A model generated the notes under the pieces. That model did no database searches. It was not told the origin of the DNA and saw only the letters and a list, made by a program, of their open reading frames with translations. Source: Lepidurus packardi (lineage: Eukaryota > Arthropoda > Branchiopoda > Notostraca > Triopsidae). From it: a stretch of 64,000 nucleotides of DNA. The stretch covers positions 2,190,565 through 2,254,564 of the forward strand of contig JAKZAN010000001.1 in NCBI GenBank assembly GCA_023053545.1, given 5' to 3'. Of the stretch, positions 12,301 to 23,511 are shown in pieces (within the stretch, counting starts at the first letter, position 1; each line of letters opens with the position of its first letter). A program made the translations under genes and the position numbers.

Positions 12301-15300
12301 AATAATACTTGCAAATTTCAAATTTGAAAATTCAATCAATGAAAATGGCAATCCAAATGTGAAAATTTGGATTGCCAGCATTTTGTAATAGAAATTTTAA
12401 AGTTACAGCTTCGCGAAATTTGTGTTGATTTGTGAATTTTGTACAGCTTCGAGTAATTTGTGTTGATCATCATAAGCGAGATTTCGAATAGTTATCTAGT
12501 GGAAATTTTTTAATAAACTTTTCTATTATTGCAGGTTTGAAAAGATTTAATTTTCGTTCTTATTTTTTATAATTTAAGATAATAATTGGATAGTATGTTC
12601 AAATTTGAATTTTTGTACCCAACTCCTCACCCCCCATGAAGAAATAAATGACGGTAACAGGCTTAAACCCCACACGCCGTCTTAAAAATAAATTGGTATA
12701 AAGAATAATTTAAATGTTAAGAATCATACATGAATGAACAATCATAAAGAAAAAGTTTTATGCTAATAGAACTTTGACGTAAACGTATATTCGCGACGAA
12801 TCCGTTTTTTGCAATTGTTGCGGAAAAATTTGAAAACGATATTTTTAACACGAGAAAGCTTTTTTCTTTCAAGAAATGAGTCATTCTAAGGATTTTTAAG
12901 CGTTTTTATTGGTTGGTTGATAGAAGGATTATCGATAGGAACAAAATAGATTAAGTTTACGAAAGCAAGTGTATTACTGGAGAATCAGTTTACGTGTAAA
13001 TAGCGGTGACGTAATTTGTTTGCTCGTTTTCTTGAAAAGAAGCAACAAACAAAACCCGTTTATTATGCAGTTAACTTGCGAGTTTGTGTATTTTCACTGG
13101 ATTTTGGCGCCTTTTTTGGGAGGGGGAGGGGGGTCTCGTGTAGTACAATTCTGCGAGTTTCCCAAATAAACGGTATACCTCCTGCGAGGATTGTTTATGT
13201 CTGCCATAACCTGCGTTATGACACCGAAAATAATAAAAGGAAAACATTCGTGACGTTGCATCATTTTTTTTTTTTTTTTTTTTTTACCAATTATAAACTA
13301 TTAGTTTGTTTTTCTTTGATGTATTGTACTTTAATTCTTTTGTAATTTTTTGAAAGCAACATTTATAAACAGCATAATTTCTTCAGTTATATGTTAAGGG
13401 AAATAAAATAAATGTGTTAAGAACAGGTAAAAAAAGGGCAAAAAGACGCTCTGCAGATGATATTTGAAAACTTGCGTCTGATATACGACGTTGCTTTTAT
13501 CATGATCTTTAAGGGGGAAGCGGCCGCTATTGTTGGGGATGATTGCACAAAGTTTATGCTTTCCTTTTCGGTTGTAAAATGTCAACGCTTTTTATTGTTC
13601 TCGCTCTTTCACTGGCTAGACAGTTTTCAGAAATGTGTGACTGTCTCCCGAAATTGATAATCTGTGATTTACATTGTAATATCTCTTTGCTCCAATAATT
13701 TACGTTTGTATTTAAATTTTAGCTGTTTCATGTATTTAATGTAACTAGTATAAACTGTTTTAGTTGTTGCTTGAATTAAAATCGTATACTTTAACTTTTT
13801 AACTAATTCAAATATTCGATAACAATAAAATACGGCAGTAAGCTGAAAGTATCGGCATTGCCCCAGGCGGGTAAAAATGTGCAAAAACAAAAGTGTAAGG
13901 TTATAAAAATCTCTAAAATATTCTAACAAATAGTTATGAATGGGCAGCATGGAAAGGAAACCGGATATTTGTGTGCACCGAATTCGTTTTTTTTCTTTTC
14001 TTTATAACTTGCATGTGAAAACAGCAGCAGTCAGGCAACGAGTCATTTCCGCAGCGATCGAACAAAAGACAAACAGCACGCTAAAGCACGTTTCATGGTG
14101 TGTTATGGGTATTAACTTGACATGGAAAAATGCAAAGTGCCCCAAAGTCTTTTTTGGCTTCCTCTTTCCTTTTATGCATTGGCTATTGGTACCAGGAACG
14201 TGTCTTGGAGACCTAGAGACTGGCAAATAAATATAAGGGGAGGGAAAGCGAGTCGTTTCCATTAGCGCGGGTAATATGCTGTTTTATGATGTAGCCACGG
14301 TCGCGAGGACCTCGTTATATCGCTTCTATTATTTTGCTAATGGGCTATCGGAAAAGAGAAGCTGCCTCTTTCCTCTTCTCCCTTCATCGTCTCTCTAGTT
14401 TTCACCCTTATTTTCTCATACCCTTATTTCAACTGTCGAGGCAAAAAGAGAGCAAAAAAGTATAAATGGAATAAAATGAAGAATATACAGAGACCAGATT
14501 TACTATCCTTGTCTCTAAGGCTTTTTCCCGCTGTTTCCCCGCCAGGTTTGATGGCTGTCACTCTATAAAGGAGAGGAAAAATAAAATGATAACGAGAAAA
14601 TGTCCCTGGCCACTTCTTCGTCTTCTTTATTCATGAGGATCTTGCCAGAACTCCGATGCGGCTTAAGCTCACACACCTTATTGATTAATAAGAACAATAA
14701 ATATGTAAGAGCCCAAAGCGAAAAGGTTTTTTTTCTTTAGTGATTCTCGAGTGAAGCGCTATTTTGATGTGAAATCGATAGAAAACGTTTTTTCAAAGAA
14801 GATAAAGATAAATTAATAAAGCATAGATGTGGAAGAAAGTGTGATAAGAAGATATTTGGGTGATCTATTTTTAGGTCTATTATTGAGACTGTTATTATAA
14901 ATATTATTATATGTGTTTTAAATTATAAATATGTGATTATAAAAAAATTATAAATATTATTATAAAAATTATAATATAAATATTATTAAAATTATAATAT
15001 AAATATTATTATAAAAATTATAAATTATAAAAAAATTCTAAATATGTGTATTTCAAACGCCGTCGCGATTGAAAGAAGTTTATAAGAAGTTTATAAGATT
15101 ATAAGAAGTTTTTTTCTTAATCGAGATTATTGTAGGCTGAGCACGATAGACTGTACAATCTAATGACGTAAGAACTGTTCTACTTTAATTTTATGGTAAG
15201 TCTTATAACGTCTTTATAGGAAGTCAGTCAATTTTTGATTAAACCTGACGGCAAGGATGCAGTATATATTTTCTTTGATATATATTATATAGATATTATA

Positions 15301-18300
15301 TGATATTATATTATATGATAGATATTATATTATATATTTTTTCTTTGACCCACGTTAAGTCGTAAACTATCAAAAGTCTCGCGACTACTCAAAAAGCCAA
15401 GAACTATTTATATTCCGTACTGACGTCAGGCAGTGCGGGTATTTCGCCCATTGCTCTGACGCATTTGTGACTTGCCAATCCCCCAGTTCAACACTGTAGC
15501 GGAATTACTTCCTCTGCAAAAGAATAAAATAAAACATCTTTGCCTATTGCAAAGGAAACAAATAAAAGATGACTGAACAAATATATTTAAAGAGTCGTTT
15601 GTTTGTTAAAAAGGAAGGACAAAATCGTGTACATATTTTTTCACTTTATTTGAAACAAAACGCTCGCAACCTTTACTTTAAATAAAGTATTGAATAGAGG
15701 AAGCTGCTGTCTTCGTATGATAGAAATGAAGGTTTAATAGGCTGAAATTGAGCCAGCAAACTACGAACCATCAAGTTGTGTAACAGAGAAGGGGGAGAAA
15801 AAGAGACTTCTTCTATTATTAAAAACTTTGTCTCGCGTGACACGCTAAAGCCTTTCGTTACTCGCATTCTATTTCCTTATTCTCTTTTTTTTTTTTTGTC
15901 GTATGAGAAAAAAGGGTTATGCCGCTAGTGTTACTTAACAAAGACCACGGGTTTCATATTTGCTTTCCTGGTGTCTATCCGTACCACGCTATTTTCACTC
16001 AACCTTTTCTTTCTTTTTCTTTTGCTGCTTTCTTCCCACTCCTGATTTCTGTTATTTTCCAAAGAAGTGGACGAAAGAAAAAGATGTTAGAAAAATAAGC
16101 GTAACGGAAAATGCAATTCAAGTTTGGGCCTTTTTAGCTCAGACATATTAAAATTACTCCCAAGTCGTAAAAAAAAAACAGATCTGGCGAGCGAAAAGAG
16201 AATTGGGTAATTATCGGGCGTCTGCATATCCTGTACAGAACGTCTGTTTCTTGTCACGCATTTTTTTTTTTTAAATTTCTTTTCGAAAAAGGCGGTGTGT
16301 TATTGCGTTTGCTTTCTGAGCTTTCGAACGTTGGGACGTTTGGGCTAAAGGGTGTATAACGAAAAGGAAGGAATGACCTCTGTGACTATACCGTTATTTT
16401 CTGGCAAATAATGAAGCAATAAAAGGACACACGTATGCCCATATATACTTTACGTTACTGGGGAAAGAAGTGTATGTTCCTTAGGGGAAACGCGAGAGCT
16501 GAGCTGTGAATCGTTTTCTCACGTTGATGTCTGCAGTTCGCCCTGAGGGGGAGAAAATAATGAAATAGGAATCGAAATTTTCTTTTGGTGTTCGTGAAAT
16601 TCGGACAGAAATGATCCGATTTTTGTTCAGTGATAGGAAAGGTCACATGGCGCCAATTTTCAGTGCAAAAACTTATTTAAATCTGGATTTAATATCAATC
16701 TGAAAACTTTTGCAAATTTGTGAATTACGTTACAATTTTTCGGGTTTATGCAGTACAGAATTGGAACCGTTGCAGTTGAATCTGTGTAATCATTGCAGTG
16801 CAATCTTTTCCAGACCAGGGATTTCGATGCCTATAATAATAAGAACAATAGAAAGTGTCATTCATGAAGCTTGAGTTCATTGAGGTCCATTCCTCCTAGG
16901 CGAGAAATTTGTCGAACCAAAAGCAGGAAACTGGAGATCACTTTCAGTTTTTAATGAGAGGGGAATCAGTTTTATTTTGGATAAAATAGGAAGTAACACC
17001 TTTTTAGAAAATACAAATCCCATATCCAGAATCTCGGTAGGAGAGGCTCTGGGCAGATTTTGTATTATTATTTGATTTGGATTCTAGTTACAGATGGGAT
17101 AAAAGGTTTTTGTCCGAAAGGAAAACAACAAGAAAGCGCATTGGCCGGTTACTCACCTTTTCAGGTATTTTTTCCCCTTTGGTACAAGTTCTCTCTGTCG
17201 AAATATCCCTTCCTGAATGTACCGTAAGGTCGCTCCCTGTTCAATATAGCCGGGAGGGGTTCCTAGCGAAAATCGTAATAAGACGAAGTTGTCGAGTAAG
17301 AGGAAGAAGCTTCAAGGACCACTTTTCCTGTTTCTGCCTTGACAGCTCTAGGTATTGGAGCTTTGAACTGAAGTAAACCTCGGCGAATGCCCTTGGATCT
17401 TGGATACGGTTTCTTGAAAAACAAATTTTTTTCTAACAAAAAATACGTTGAGATTTTTATGTATTCTTGTAGTTCCATGTTATCCTATAAAGGATATACG
17501 TTTGTTGAAAATTGGCGTGAAAAGTCGTTCACGAATTATAGCCATTTAAAATGTGCGTTGTAGCGTCACAGACGAAGCATGGCGTGGTTTTACGGCGCTC
17601 TACGTTTACCTTTACGCGTCAAACAGTACACGAAGCCCCCGGGAACCGGGGTTGATACGTCCGTGACGTCAGCAAGCCATGCGCTTATATTGATTAAAAT
17701 CTTGTTCTTTAGTACCGTAATGACTATTATTATACATGATGGAAAGAAAAATATTACTGGACGCAAAATTTGTTGCCCTATTTTGGCAGACAATTTTTGG
17801 GTGTAACTATTTGTCCTAATTAACACTTCTTTCTGTTCTTTTTCTGTTCCTTTTTTGTCTGTTTCGCAGAGGTCTTAAAGTTTGATGCATATTGATTTCG
17901 AGTCGTGAGTTTGGCATCGGATTGTCGAAAGTGACGTTGGCATTTAGTAGTGGTGTGGGGTCGGTCTTGATTAAAGGATGCTAATGACGTGTATGTGTTA
18001 GCACATATTGCGAGTTTGAAGCTACAGAAAGCTACAGCTAAGAAGGGTTGTCGCCTGTCAGTCGCATAGAGGATAGATATTGCTTCTGCAAAGTACTGCA
18101 GCAATACTGGGGTTTGGATAGGGGGACGGGGGTGCGAAGAAACGAGGAACCTTGCTGTGAAATGAAGAGTTTATTTTGGGGAGTTCTACTACCCTTAACT
18201 TTCGGTCCAGACACTGAAGAGGAAGTTCTCTAATGTTTGTTTTAAACGAACAGGATTCATTTTCTTAAATAACTGTAGTGTTAATGTTCAATTTGGTATT

Positions 18301-20384
18301 GTTGTGAAATAAGAGTAAACTTGACTGCTTATAGCTAAATTTGATTGCAAGTGACCGTGTGACAATATGAAAGGTTGCAAGGTAACTTTTATGGAATCGT
18401 CGTTTTTATGTTATCGTAAACTAAAAGTAAACGTAATGAAAAGAACGCTTAAAGCTAAATGTGACAATCGGAGTAAATATGTATAATGGAACTTTACACG
18501 GTGCTATTATTTAACTTTCGGTAAGCTTAAAAGATTTTTTTCATAAATGAATGGCGTAAATATACAATAGTCTAAATAACTCGAAGGTTTAATATTTATT
18601 TAACAATGGTTAATCGTTTAAACTTAAGATAATTGAAATAAGTTGTTCATCAAGGTTAGTTAAAGTAAATTAAACCAGTAATTCACTGCAATTCACTTTA
18701 AGTGGTCAAATAAAACGTCTGGTATCAGTCCGGTATGAGTTTTTCAGAAAGTTAAGATTATTTTTTTTTAAAAGTTAAAATTGTTCTCGTCAGAACGCGC
18801 CATTCAGACTCCTTTTTAAGGACCAAATAAAGTCCCCAACGAGGGCTTTTTGTATGTATGGATTGCAGCTAGTTATGTCCTATGCAAATGAGGGTGTCAT
18901 AAAGGGCTAGAAGGATATACATATAAGAAGTTTGGTAATATATTGCGTGCTATGGATTGGAATAAAAATGCTAATTTTCCCCCTTTTTTATGTGTATAAA
19001 TATATTGTAATTTTTTTTTTTTTTTTTTTTGTTATTCGTAGGAAATTCGGTCCATGCTGAGCCATCGTCATTTGGAAGTGCAGAGCATTCACCTGAATGC
19101 CAATGGACCGGGAGCTGGGTTCGCTCGAGTGTTCTTACGCGATCCTGAACCGGACTTATGGGACAATTGGCCTCAACCTCAAAGCCAACAGCAGCAGCAG
19201 CCTAACAAGCAACGAGATGGTGGTCAGCACCATTCCAATTTTAACCTTCGCGGTCAGAAAGTGACCTTGAATCCTTCACCCACTGATAATTGTCTTTGCG
19301 TGGCCAAATTACCGTTGGATGTGACCGAAATGGACTTCCAACACCTGGCCATGTCTTATGGAGAAATCCGGAAAGCATTTCTCATGCTTAGTGATGAAAC
19401 TGGTAATAATTTTCTATTCTTTTTATTGCATTTTTTCCGAAAAAGTTTTAGTAATTTTAATTCCTTTTCTTTTCTTTCTTCATTTTATCGAGGATAGGTG
19501 AGAGTAAAGGCTATGGATTCGTGGAGTATTGCTCCAAGGAAGTGGCTCTGCACGCCAAAAGTCAGTTGGACAATTTGGCGTATGGGGACAGCTGTTTAAC
19601 CTGCGATTGGCTGGATCATCACATCACCAGCTATGACGACCTGCACTCGAAAGTTCTCTACGTGGATAACTTGCCCAAGGATTTCAGGGACATGTCGGAA
19701 TTTCGAAGCCTCTTTTCAATCGCCGCCCCTCCCCCTTACTGCCAAGTAAAAAAAAAAAAAAAAAAAATTAAATGATTTTTTTTTTAGGACAGTATTTAAC
19801 GAATTGTTGTTGGGTTTCTTGAATAGATCGCGTTGAATGGAGGTATTCCACAGAGTTGGGGTTTAGTGGAGTTTAGTAGCAGCGAAGATGCGGAAGAAAC
19901 GTGGCAGGCTTTGAATGGCATCCTTTTCCATGGCGCGCGAATCCGAGTTTCTTTCTTTATCCCTGCAGTCCGGGCTATTAGCATTTATATGCGTCTACTC
20001 AACGAAACCGTAACAAGATTTTTTTTTTTTATTACTATTATTGTGAAGTTGTTTTTAGTCAACATTTGTATTTTAACCCAAGGGTCAAAACAAGGGCCGA
20101 GCAGCATTACTACCAGAGCCGCCTGCCGAAACGGTCTTCCACCAGCTCCAGAATCTCACTAAGCAAAACCCTGGTTGTAAGTTTCATTTTCCCTTTCTTG
20201 TTCTTCTCATAATTGAATTACTATTTATTACAACTTCGTAGTAATTTTCGGAATTTATATAAAAATATTCAGTTCAATAATTTTCTGCTTTTACTTAAAA
20301 CCAAATCAACCAAATCTTTGGGGTGATGGATGGCATTTGGGGTGATGTCAAGTGTGTTGCAGCATTGCCTCCTGTTTTGAACCT

Positions 20385-20423
<39 letters not shown>

Positions 20424-21542
20424 GCCTTAATTGATCCTGTTTTTTCTGCGTATTTCACAGTCGTTCAGAGTCTTCATCAGATCATCATGACCCAGATCCA
20501 GTCACTGCAAGACTCTTTGCCCGTTTCGTCAGCGCAAAACAACGACTTCACGTCCAGACAAGCCGTACGGGGAGCCTCGCCGCTAGTTGGCCTACCCACC
20601 ACTTCCTCCCCCCCAGGAGTCTCCGTCCCCACACAAGAATTAGCCGCCAACGCCCAAGCCACTTTTTCCCGTTTGTTAGCCCAGACCCAAGGACCCCGCC
20701 CAGTCAACATGCCACCGCCTCCTTTACCCCCACAAGCGGGAGGTGACATCCGTTTACGTCTTCCTAGCTTTAGCTCCGCCCCTGAACCCAAATCCAAAGT
20801 TCCATTACTGCCTAATCCGATGGCGGGCGCCCCTCTTTTCACCACGTCTGCACCCCCACCCCCTCTCCCTCACCAGCCAGCTCACATTCCACCTTATCCG
20901 TATACACCTGACTCCACCCCCTCCCACAATAATAATACTAATAATAACCAAGGCGACCTGCAAATGACCTTGTTTACCTTGCTAGCCAACGCACAGAACT
21001 TGAGCCAACTCCTCAATACGTTCAACAACGCGATGCAGTCGCTCAATGGGGCCAATGCGAGTAGTACTAGCTCGCCTAGTACTCAACCGGGAGTTCCACC
21101 CCAACAGACCGCCGCGGCTGCGGTATTAGGTTTGTTGCTTCAATCCATGGGGCCCAACACCTTTTCAGCCGCGCCTCCCAACCATGTCCGGTCAGCGAAC
21201 GTGCAGGACTATGCCCCGATGCCGACCAGTGTCGCTCCCTTGGCGAGTTTACTCTGGAATCCGGGTTTAAATTCGAGAAATCAATCCGGGCCGCCCTCGG
21301 TGGGTTCTAATAGCTCGCGAGGCTCATCCCCTTTGTCTTCCAGTCCAAATACCAGTCCTTCGAGTACAGACAATAACTACCGGACCTCAGGCTTGGTCAC
21401 GCCCATCGGGCAAAAGCGGAAATACAACCATGTACTTCCGTCACCGGAACCCAGCCCAGATTCCGGTTATATCGGCCAGCATTCGCAAGGATTAGGCGGA
21501 CACTATGCGGACAGTTACTTGAAACGAAAAAGGCGAATCTAA
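3392..21542 (+). CDS. RAVER: RAVER-type ribonucleoprotein (PTB-binding, three RRMs)
   Basis: Exons: 3392-3649, 19042-19402, 19498-19745, 19827-20009, 20083-20176 and 20461-21542. Every junction is GT-AG and in phase, giving about 741 residues. Residues 73-120 begin RRM1 (IQIRHLP). RRM2 starts near residue 169 (CLCVAKLP, then KGYGFVEY) and RRM3 near 258 (VLYVDNLP, then WGLVEF). A linker after RRM3 carries the LLPEP motif typical of raver proteins. The C-terminal 350 residues are rich in Pro, Ser, Asn and Gln and end in a basic KRKRR cluster, a possible nuclear signal. Vertebrate RAVER1/2 bind PTB and help control alternative splicing; the same role is inferred here. The basic helix before RRM1 ([10 protein letters not shown]) matches the raver N-terminus. 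The first intron is about 15.4 kb, while the other four are 73-284 bases. The start ATG at 3392 is the first in the open frame; its exact position is unproven. Confidence 0.9.
3821..3834. promoter_or_regulatory. RFX X-box-like site
   Basis: GTTGTCATGGCAAC is an imperfect inverted repeat that fits the RFX X-box pattern (GTnnYYATRRnAAC). It lies about 170 bases inside the RAVER first intron. Function is inferred from the motif only. Confidence 0.4.
4571..4618. repeat. Short tandem duplication
   Basis: TTAGTCACGCCTTTACACGAG is followed within a few bases by TTAGTCACACCTTTTACACGAG. The two copies differ by one substitution and one added T. Nothing suggests a function. Confidence 0.6.
5762..5800. 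repeat. Perfect 12-bp inverted repeat (hairpin)
   Basis: CGTGGTGGGAGG (5762-5773) and CCTCCCACCACG (5789-5800) are exact reverse complements around a 15-base G-rich loop. The right arm runs into CACGTG, an E-box. It sits in the RAVER first intron. Confidence 0.7.
5989..6008. repeat. 9-bp hairpin with TCAAGAGC motif
   Basis: GGCTCTTGA and TCAAGAGCC form a perfect 9-bp stem with a two-base loop. TCAAGAGC also occurs near 5741 and near 5809, flanking the 5762-5800 hairpin, so a 270-base region shares one repeated module. Confidence 0.6.
7873..7964. repeat. Three CGATCGAT-headed repeats
   Basis: Perfect CGATCGAT 8-mers start at 7873, 7893 and 7939. Each is followed by a related AT-rich tail (AGTAATTACAC, ACCAATTGTACAG, AGTAATTATACAG). 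This is a small degenerate repeat array that could bind a factor recognising ATCGAT; that role is inference. Confidence 0.6.
8597..8604. promoter_or_regulatory. Full CRE palindrome 1
   Basis: TGACGTCA, the CREB/ATF palindrome, within the RAVER first intron. It is next to an ATCGAT at about 8589. Confidence 0.45.
9209..9312. repeat. Diverged tandem duplication
   Basis: TTATTAACACCACACCGCAATAAGG and a diverged copy, TTAATAACATCACATTGCAATTAAGG, lie about 58 bases apart. Each is followed by a similar GAGATTTTACTATG / CGAAATTATTCCCCTATG tail. Confidence 0.45.
9387..9403. promoter_or_regulatory. Full CRE palindrome 2 plus half site
   Basis: TGACGTCA at 9387-9394 is followed immediately by GGACGTCA at 9396-9403, giving a paired CRE. 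Confidence 0.5.
9519..9526. promoter_or_regulatory. Full CRE palindrome 3
   Basis: TGACGTCA, 125 bases after the paired CRE at 9387-9403, in the same intron. Confidence 0.45.
10540..10627. repeat. Dispersed repeat, copy 1
   Basis: An 88-base segment with cores AACCCAACTCCTC, ATGAAGAA and TAACAGGCTTAAAC. It matches 12610-12692 along its whole length with substitutions and small gaps. The family is not recognised, and no terminal repeats or target-site duplication are evident. Confidence 0.6.
10627..10728. repeat. Three-copy tandem repeat, 33-35 bases per unit
   Basis: Three nearly identical units of the form A(7-8)TCAAGGAGAA(A/G)TTGAATAGAAAGATT run head to tail, immediately after dispersed repeat copy 1. 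Confidence 0.8.
12346..12377. repeat. Perfect 13-bp hairpin
   Basis: TGGCAATCCAAAT (12346-12358) and ATTTGGATTGCCA (12365-12377) pair exactly around the six-base loop GTGAAA. It lies in the RAVER first intron, just before a pair of direct repeats. Confidence 0.75.
12405..12467. repeat. Pair of 25-base direct repeats
   Basis: ACAGCTTCGCGAAATTTG at 12405 and ACAGCTTCGAGTAATTTG at 12443 begin two 25-base copies that both end in TGTTGAT and differ at about two positions. Confidence 0.65.
12610..12692. repeat. Dispersed repeat, copy 2
   Basis: The second copy of the segment at 10540-10627, in the same orientation, with the same order of cores and an ACGCCGTCTTAAA end against AGCCGTATTAAA in copy 1. 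Confidence 0.6.
14885..15335. repeat. AT-rich low-complexity block
   Basis: Mostly irregular repeats of ATAAATATTATTATAAAAATT (14885-15045), AGAAGTTTATA (about 15075-15110) and TATATTATATGATA (15265-15335). A TATATTTTCTTTGA-like sequence flanks the last block on both sides. Confidence 0.7.
15421..15428. promoter_or_regulatory. Full CRE palindrome 4
   Basis: TGACGTCA in the RAVER first intron, just after the AT-rich block. Confidence 0.45.
17664..17671. promoter_or_regulatory. Full CRE palindrome 5
   Basis: TGACGTCA in the RAVER first intron, within a locally GC-richer patch. A short GC hairpin (CCCCGGGAACCGGGG) sits about 15 bases upstream. Confidence 0.45.
20388..20418 (+). repeat. 31-base poly-T run in a RAVER intron
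   Basis: A pure T tract lies about 40 bases before the last RAVER acceptor. It may act as an extended polypyrimidine tract, or be the tail of an old minus-strand retroposed sequence; no element body or target duplication is visible. Confidence 0.6.
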
Positions 21543-22017
21543 AAAAAAATTGCAAAAAACGTTGCACATTTTTGAGATTTTCTTTCTTTTTGGAAGAAAG
21601 ATAAAAAGATTTAAACGAGTCTTTAGGATTTGTATTTTTTAGTTGGTTATGTCCCTTTCTCATTTCATTTGAACTGTCAAAGTGCATTTTTAAAAACCTA
21701 GTGCGAATTTTAGGCGACTATCTCGTTCCTTACTCTGTTTTGTTTGTTTTTTTAACTTATTTCTTATTAAATCGTTAGCGAATTGCGCTCTGCGTTCGCA
21801 TACTTCATTCGCTGTCCAATTTCCATAGGTTTTTCGTACTGTAAACCCCCCAGATGAGCTACTTGTGCATAATTTATGTATTTAAACTAGAAATATTCAC
21901 TGTGTGGGGATGAATCCACATAAAAATCAACAAACAACAAGTTGCTAGGGTGAAAAAGAAGAACTTGCCTTTTGCCCTTCCCCCTCTTCCCGGTCCGACA
22001 AAAATAAATACATTGCG
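21543..22017. other. Convergent gap between RAVER and SLC35C1
   Basis: The gap is 475 bases and holds the 3' ends of two convergent genes. An ATTAAA-type signal lies near 21765 for the plus-strand gene. No coding sequence is seen. Confidence 0.5.
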
Positions 22018-23243
22018 TTATGCTTTTTGCACAGTTCGCGCCTTATGGCTCGTTTCCATTTCCAATTGTCTTACGCGCGCATATCCCGCGCTGCCGAATA
22101 AAACCACGAGGTTGGATAGCCACCATAAGAACGGTTTCGTTTCCTGGTACCAACGCGTGGCTAAGACGGTTTGGGCGCAGGCTTTGGCCGTACCAGAAAT
22201 GTTGTGGGTTAAAGGCGAAGTGACTTGGATTTGCAAACCAGTAACATAACCAATAGCGAAGCCGAATATACCACCGAGGGTCATCATGACCCAAAAGGTC
22301 GGATTTCCATAACCCGGGAAAGCCCAAATGACGGGAAATTCGCCCATAAGAAACATGAGCGGCAAAAAGAGAAGGCACGCGTTCAGATTGTTATAGTACC
22401 CCAAGAGCCAAACGCTTTGCTCAACGACTGGCAAGACTTTCTTAGTGTAGATCGAGTTGAGAGATACGAAGAGCGATGCGAGGATTCCATAAACCATTCC
22501 AAGCAAAGACAAAGTGCCCAAAGTGCCTTCTTGGTCCACGCCCAGCCAAAACCCGCCCACGATCATTCCGCAGCAAATCCCAGCCTGAAGTGAAGTTCGC
22601 TCTCCTAAAATAAAGATGGTAAGTGAAGACTTCCAAGGGGTTCTCTTATGAAATTTATTTCATTTTTACCTAATAAGATCCAAGTCATGAGGACGTTGAA
22701 AACGGTAGTCAACGATCTTCCAATGTAGTAAAAGGAAACGCCCACGTGTCTTAGGCAGAGGTTATTGAAAGAAATCATGGCTACAAAAACTACTGATAAA
22801 GGCAAGACCTGAAAAAAAAAAATTTGGTCTTTTTTCGAGATGGCTTTCATGAATTACAGAGGAAGATGTTTTACTTTTATCATGATGCCTGGACTAACAG
22901 TCATTTCAGGAAACTTAACCCATTGTGGCACCCACTTGCCTATTTGCGCCAAGACTAGACATATAAGTACCGTAACAATGCACTGAAACCAGGTGACAAA
23001 CAAAGGAGCGTCAATGATATTCGTGTCTTCTTTCCCATGTTTTTCATCGCGAGTTCCACTTAAAAGGGCTTTGTTGATAAATACTAACGAGATGGAGATA
23101 AACCTATAGGGAAATTTTTTATATCATAAAACGCACAAATCTTGTATTGTTTTTACTCACCAATAAGCGGCGACCACAAAGAAGATTTTCAGGTACTTAG
23201 CCAGCAGCGTTTCTTCCTTCACGTTCGTCATTCTCCTACCCAT
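22018..23243 (-). CDS. SLC35C1: GDP-fucose transporter
   Basis: Exons, in transcript order: 23243-23161, 23103-22875, 22808-22670, 22604-22018. All junctions are in phase and the product is 345 residues, against about 364 in human. It is a multi-pass nucleotide-sugar transporter of the SLC35/DMT fold that carries GDP-fucose into the Golgi. Diagnostic blocks include [45 protein letters not shown] and [20 protein letters not shown], all near-identical to the vertebrate GDP-fucose transporter rather than other SLC35 members. The start ATG begins [11 protein letters not shown] and precedes the first membrane segment. The gene is divergent from NCKAP1, with 268 bases between the two start codons, so a shared promoter is likely. 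Confidence 0.95.
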
Positions 23244-23511
23244 TTGAACTGATAACACGTTGTTACCCACGTAGCCTAGCTGACGTACAATGTTTCAGCT
23301 AATAATTTTAATTAGGCGGCTATATGCCTCCACCATCTGTGGGCCACTTGTATACATATTTGTATATCTATTCTGGCACTTGACTGGTACGTACTCTGTA
23401 GGGCAACATTCAAACTGTAATTTTGGGCGTTGCTTATTGTTGTTGGAAAATGCTTGGAAAAGCTCCCGCAAATAACCAGTGATTTTAGCTTGCAAGTTTA
23501 TTAAAAATAAA
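23244..23511. promoter_or_regulatory. Probable bidirectional promoter, SLC35C1/NCKAP1
   Basis: Only 268 bases separate the two divergent start codons, so both 5' leaders and promoters must lie here. No TATA box stands out. Confidence 0.5.

Larger units (their letters stand above)
3650..19041 (+). other. 15.4 kb first intron of the RAVER-type gene
   Basis: The intron runs from the donor after GCCGAGGAG at 3650 to the acceptor after TTATTCGTAG at 19041, splitting RRM1 in phase 0. It is AT-rich with many homopolymer runs: a 15-base C run at 11590-11604, a 22-base T run at 13264-13285 and a 20-base T run at 19011-19030. I found no nested protein gene. It holds an RFX-type X-box, five full CRE palindromes, CGATCGAT repeats, hairpins and several tandem or dispersed repeats, listed separately. 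Enhancer or ncRNA content is possible but not shown. Confidence 0.75.

Noticed and set aside
20388-20418. Poly-T run as the tail of a minus-strand retroposed copy
   Set aside because: No body with homology, no target-site duplication, and long T runs also occur elsewhere in this DNA.
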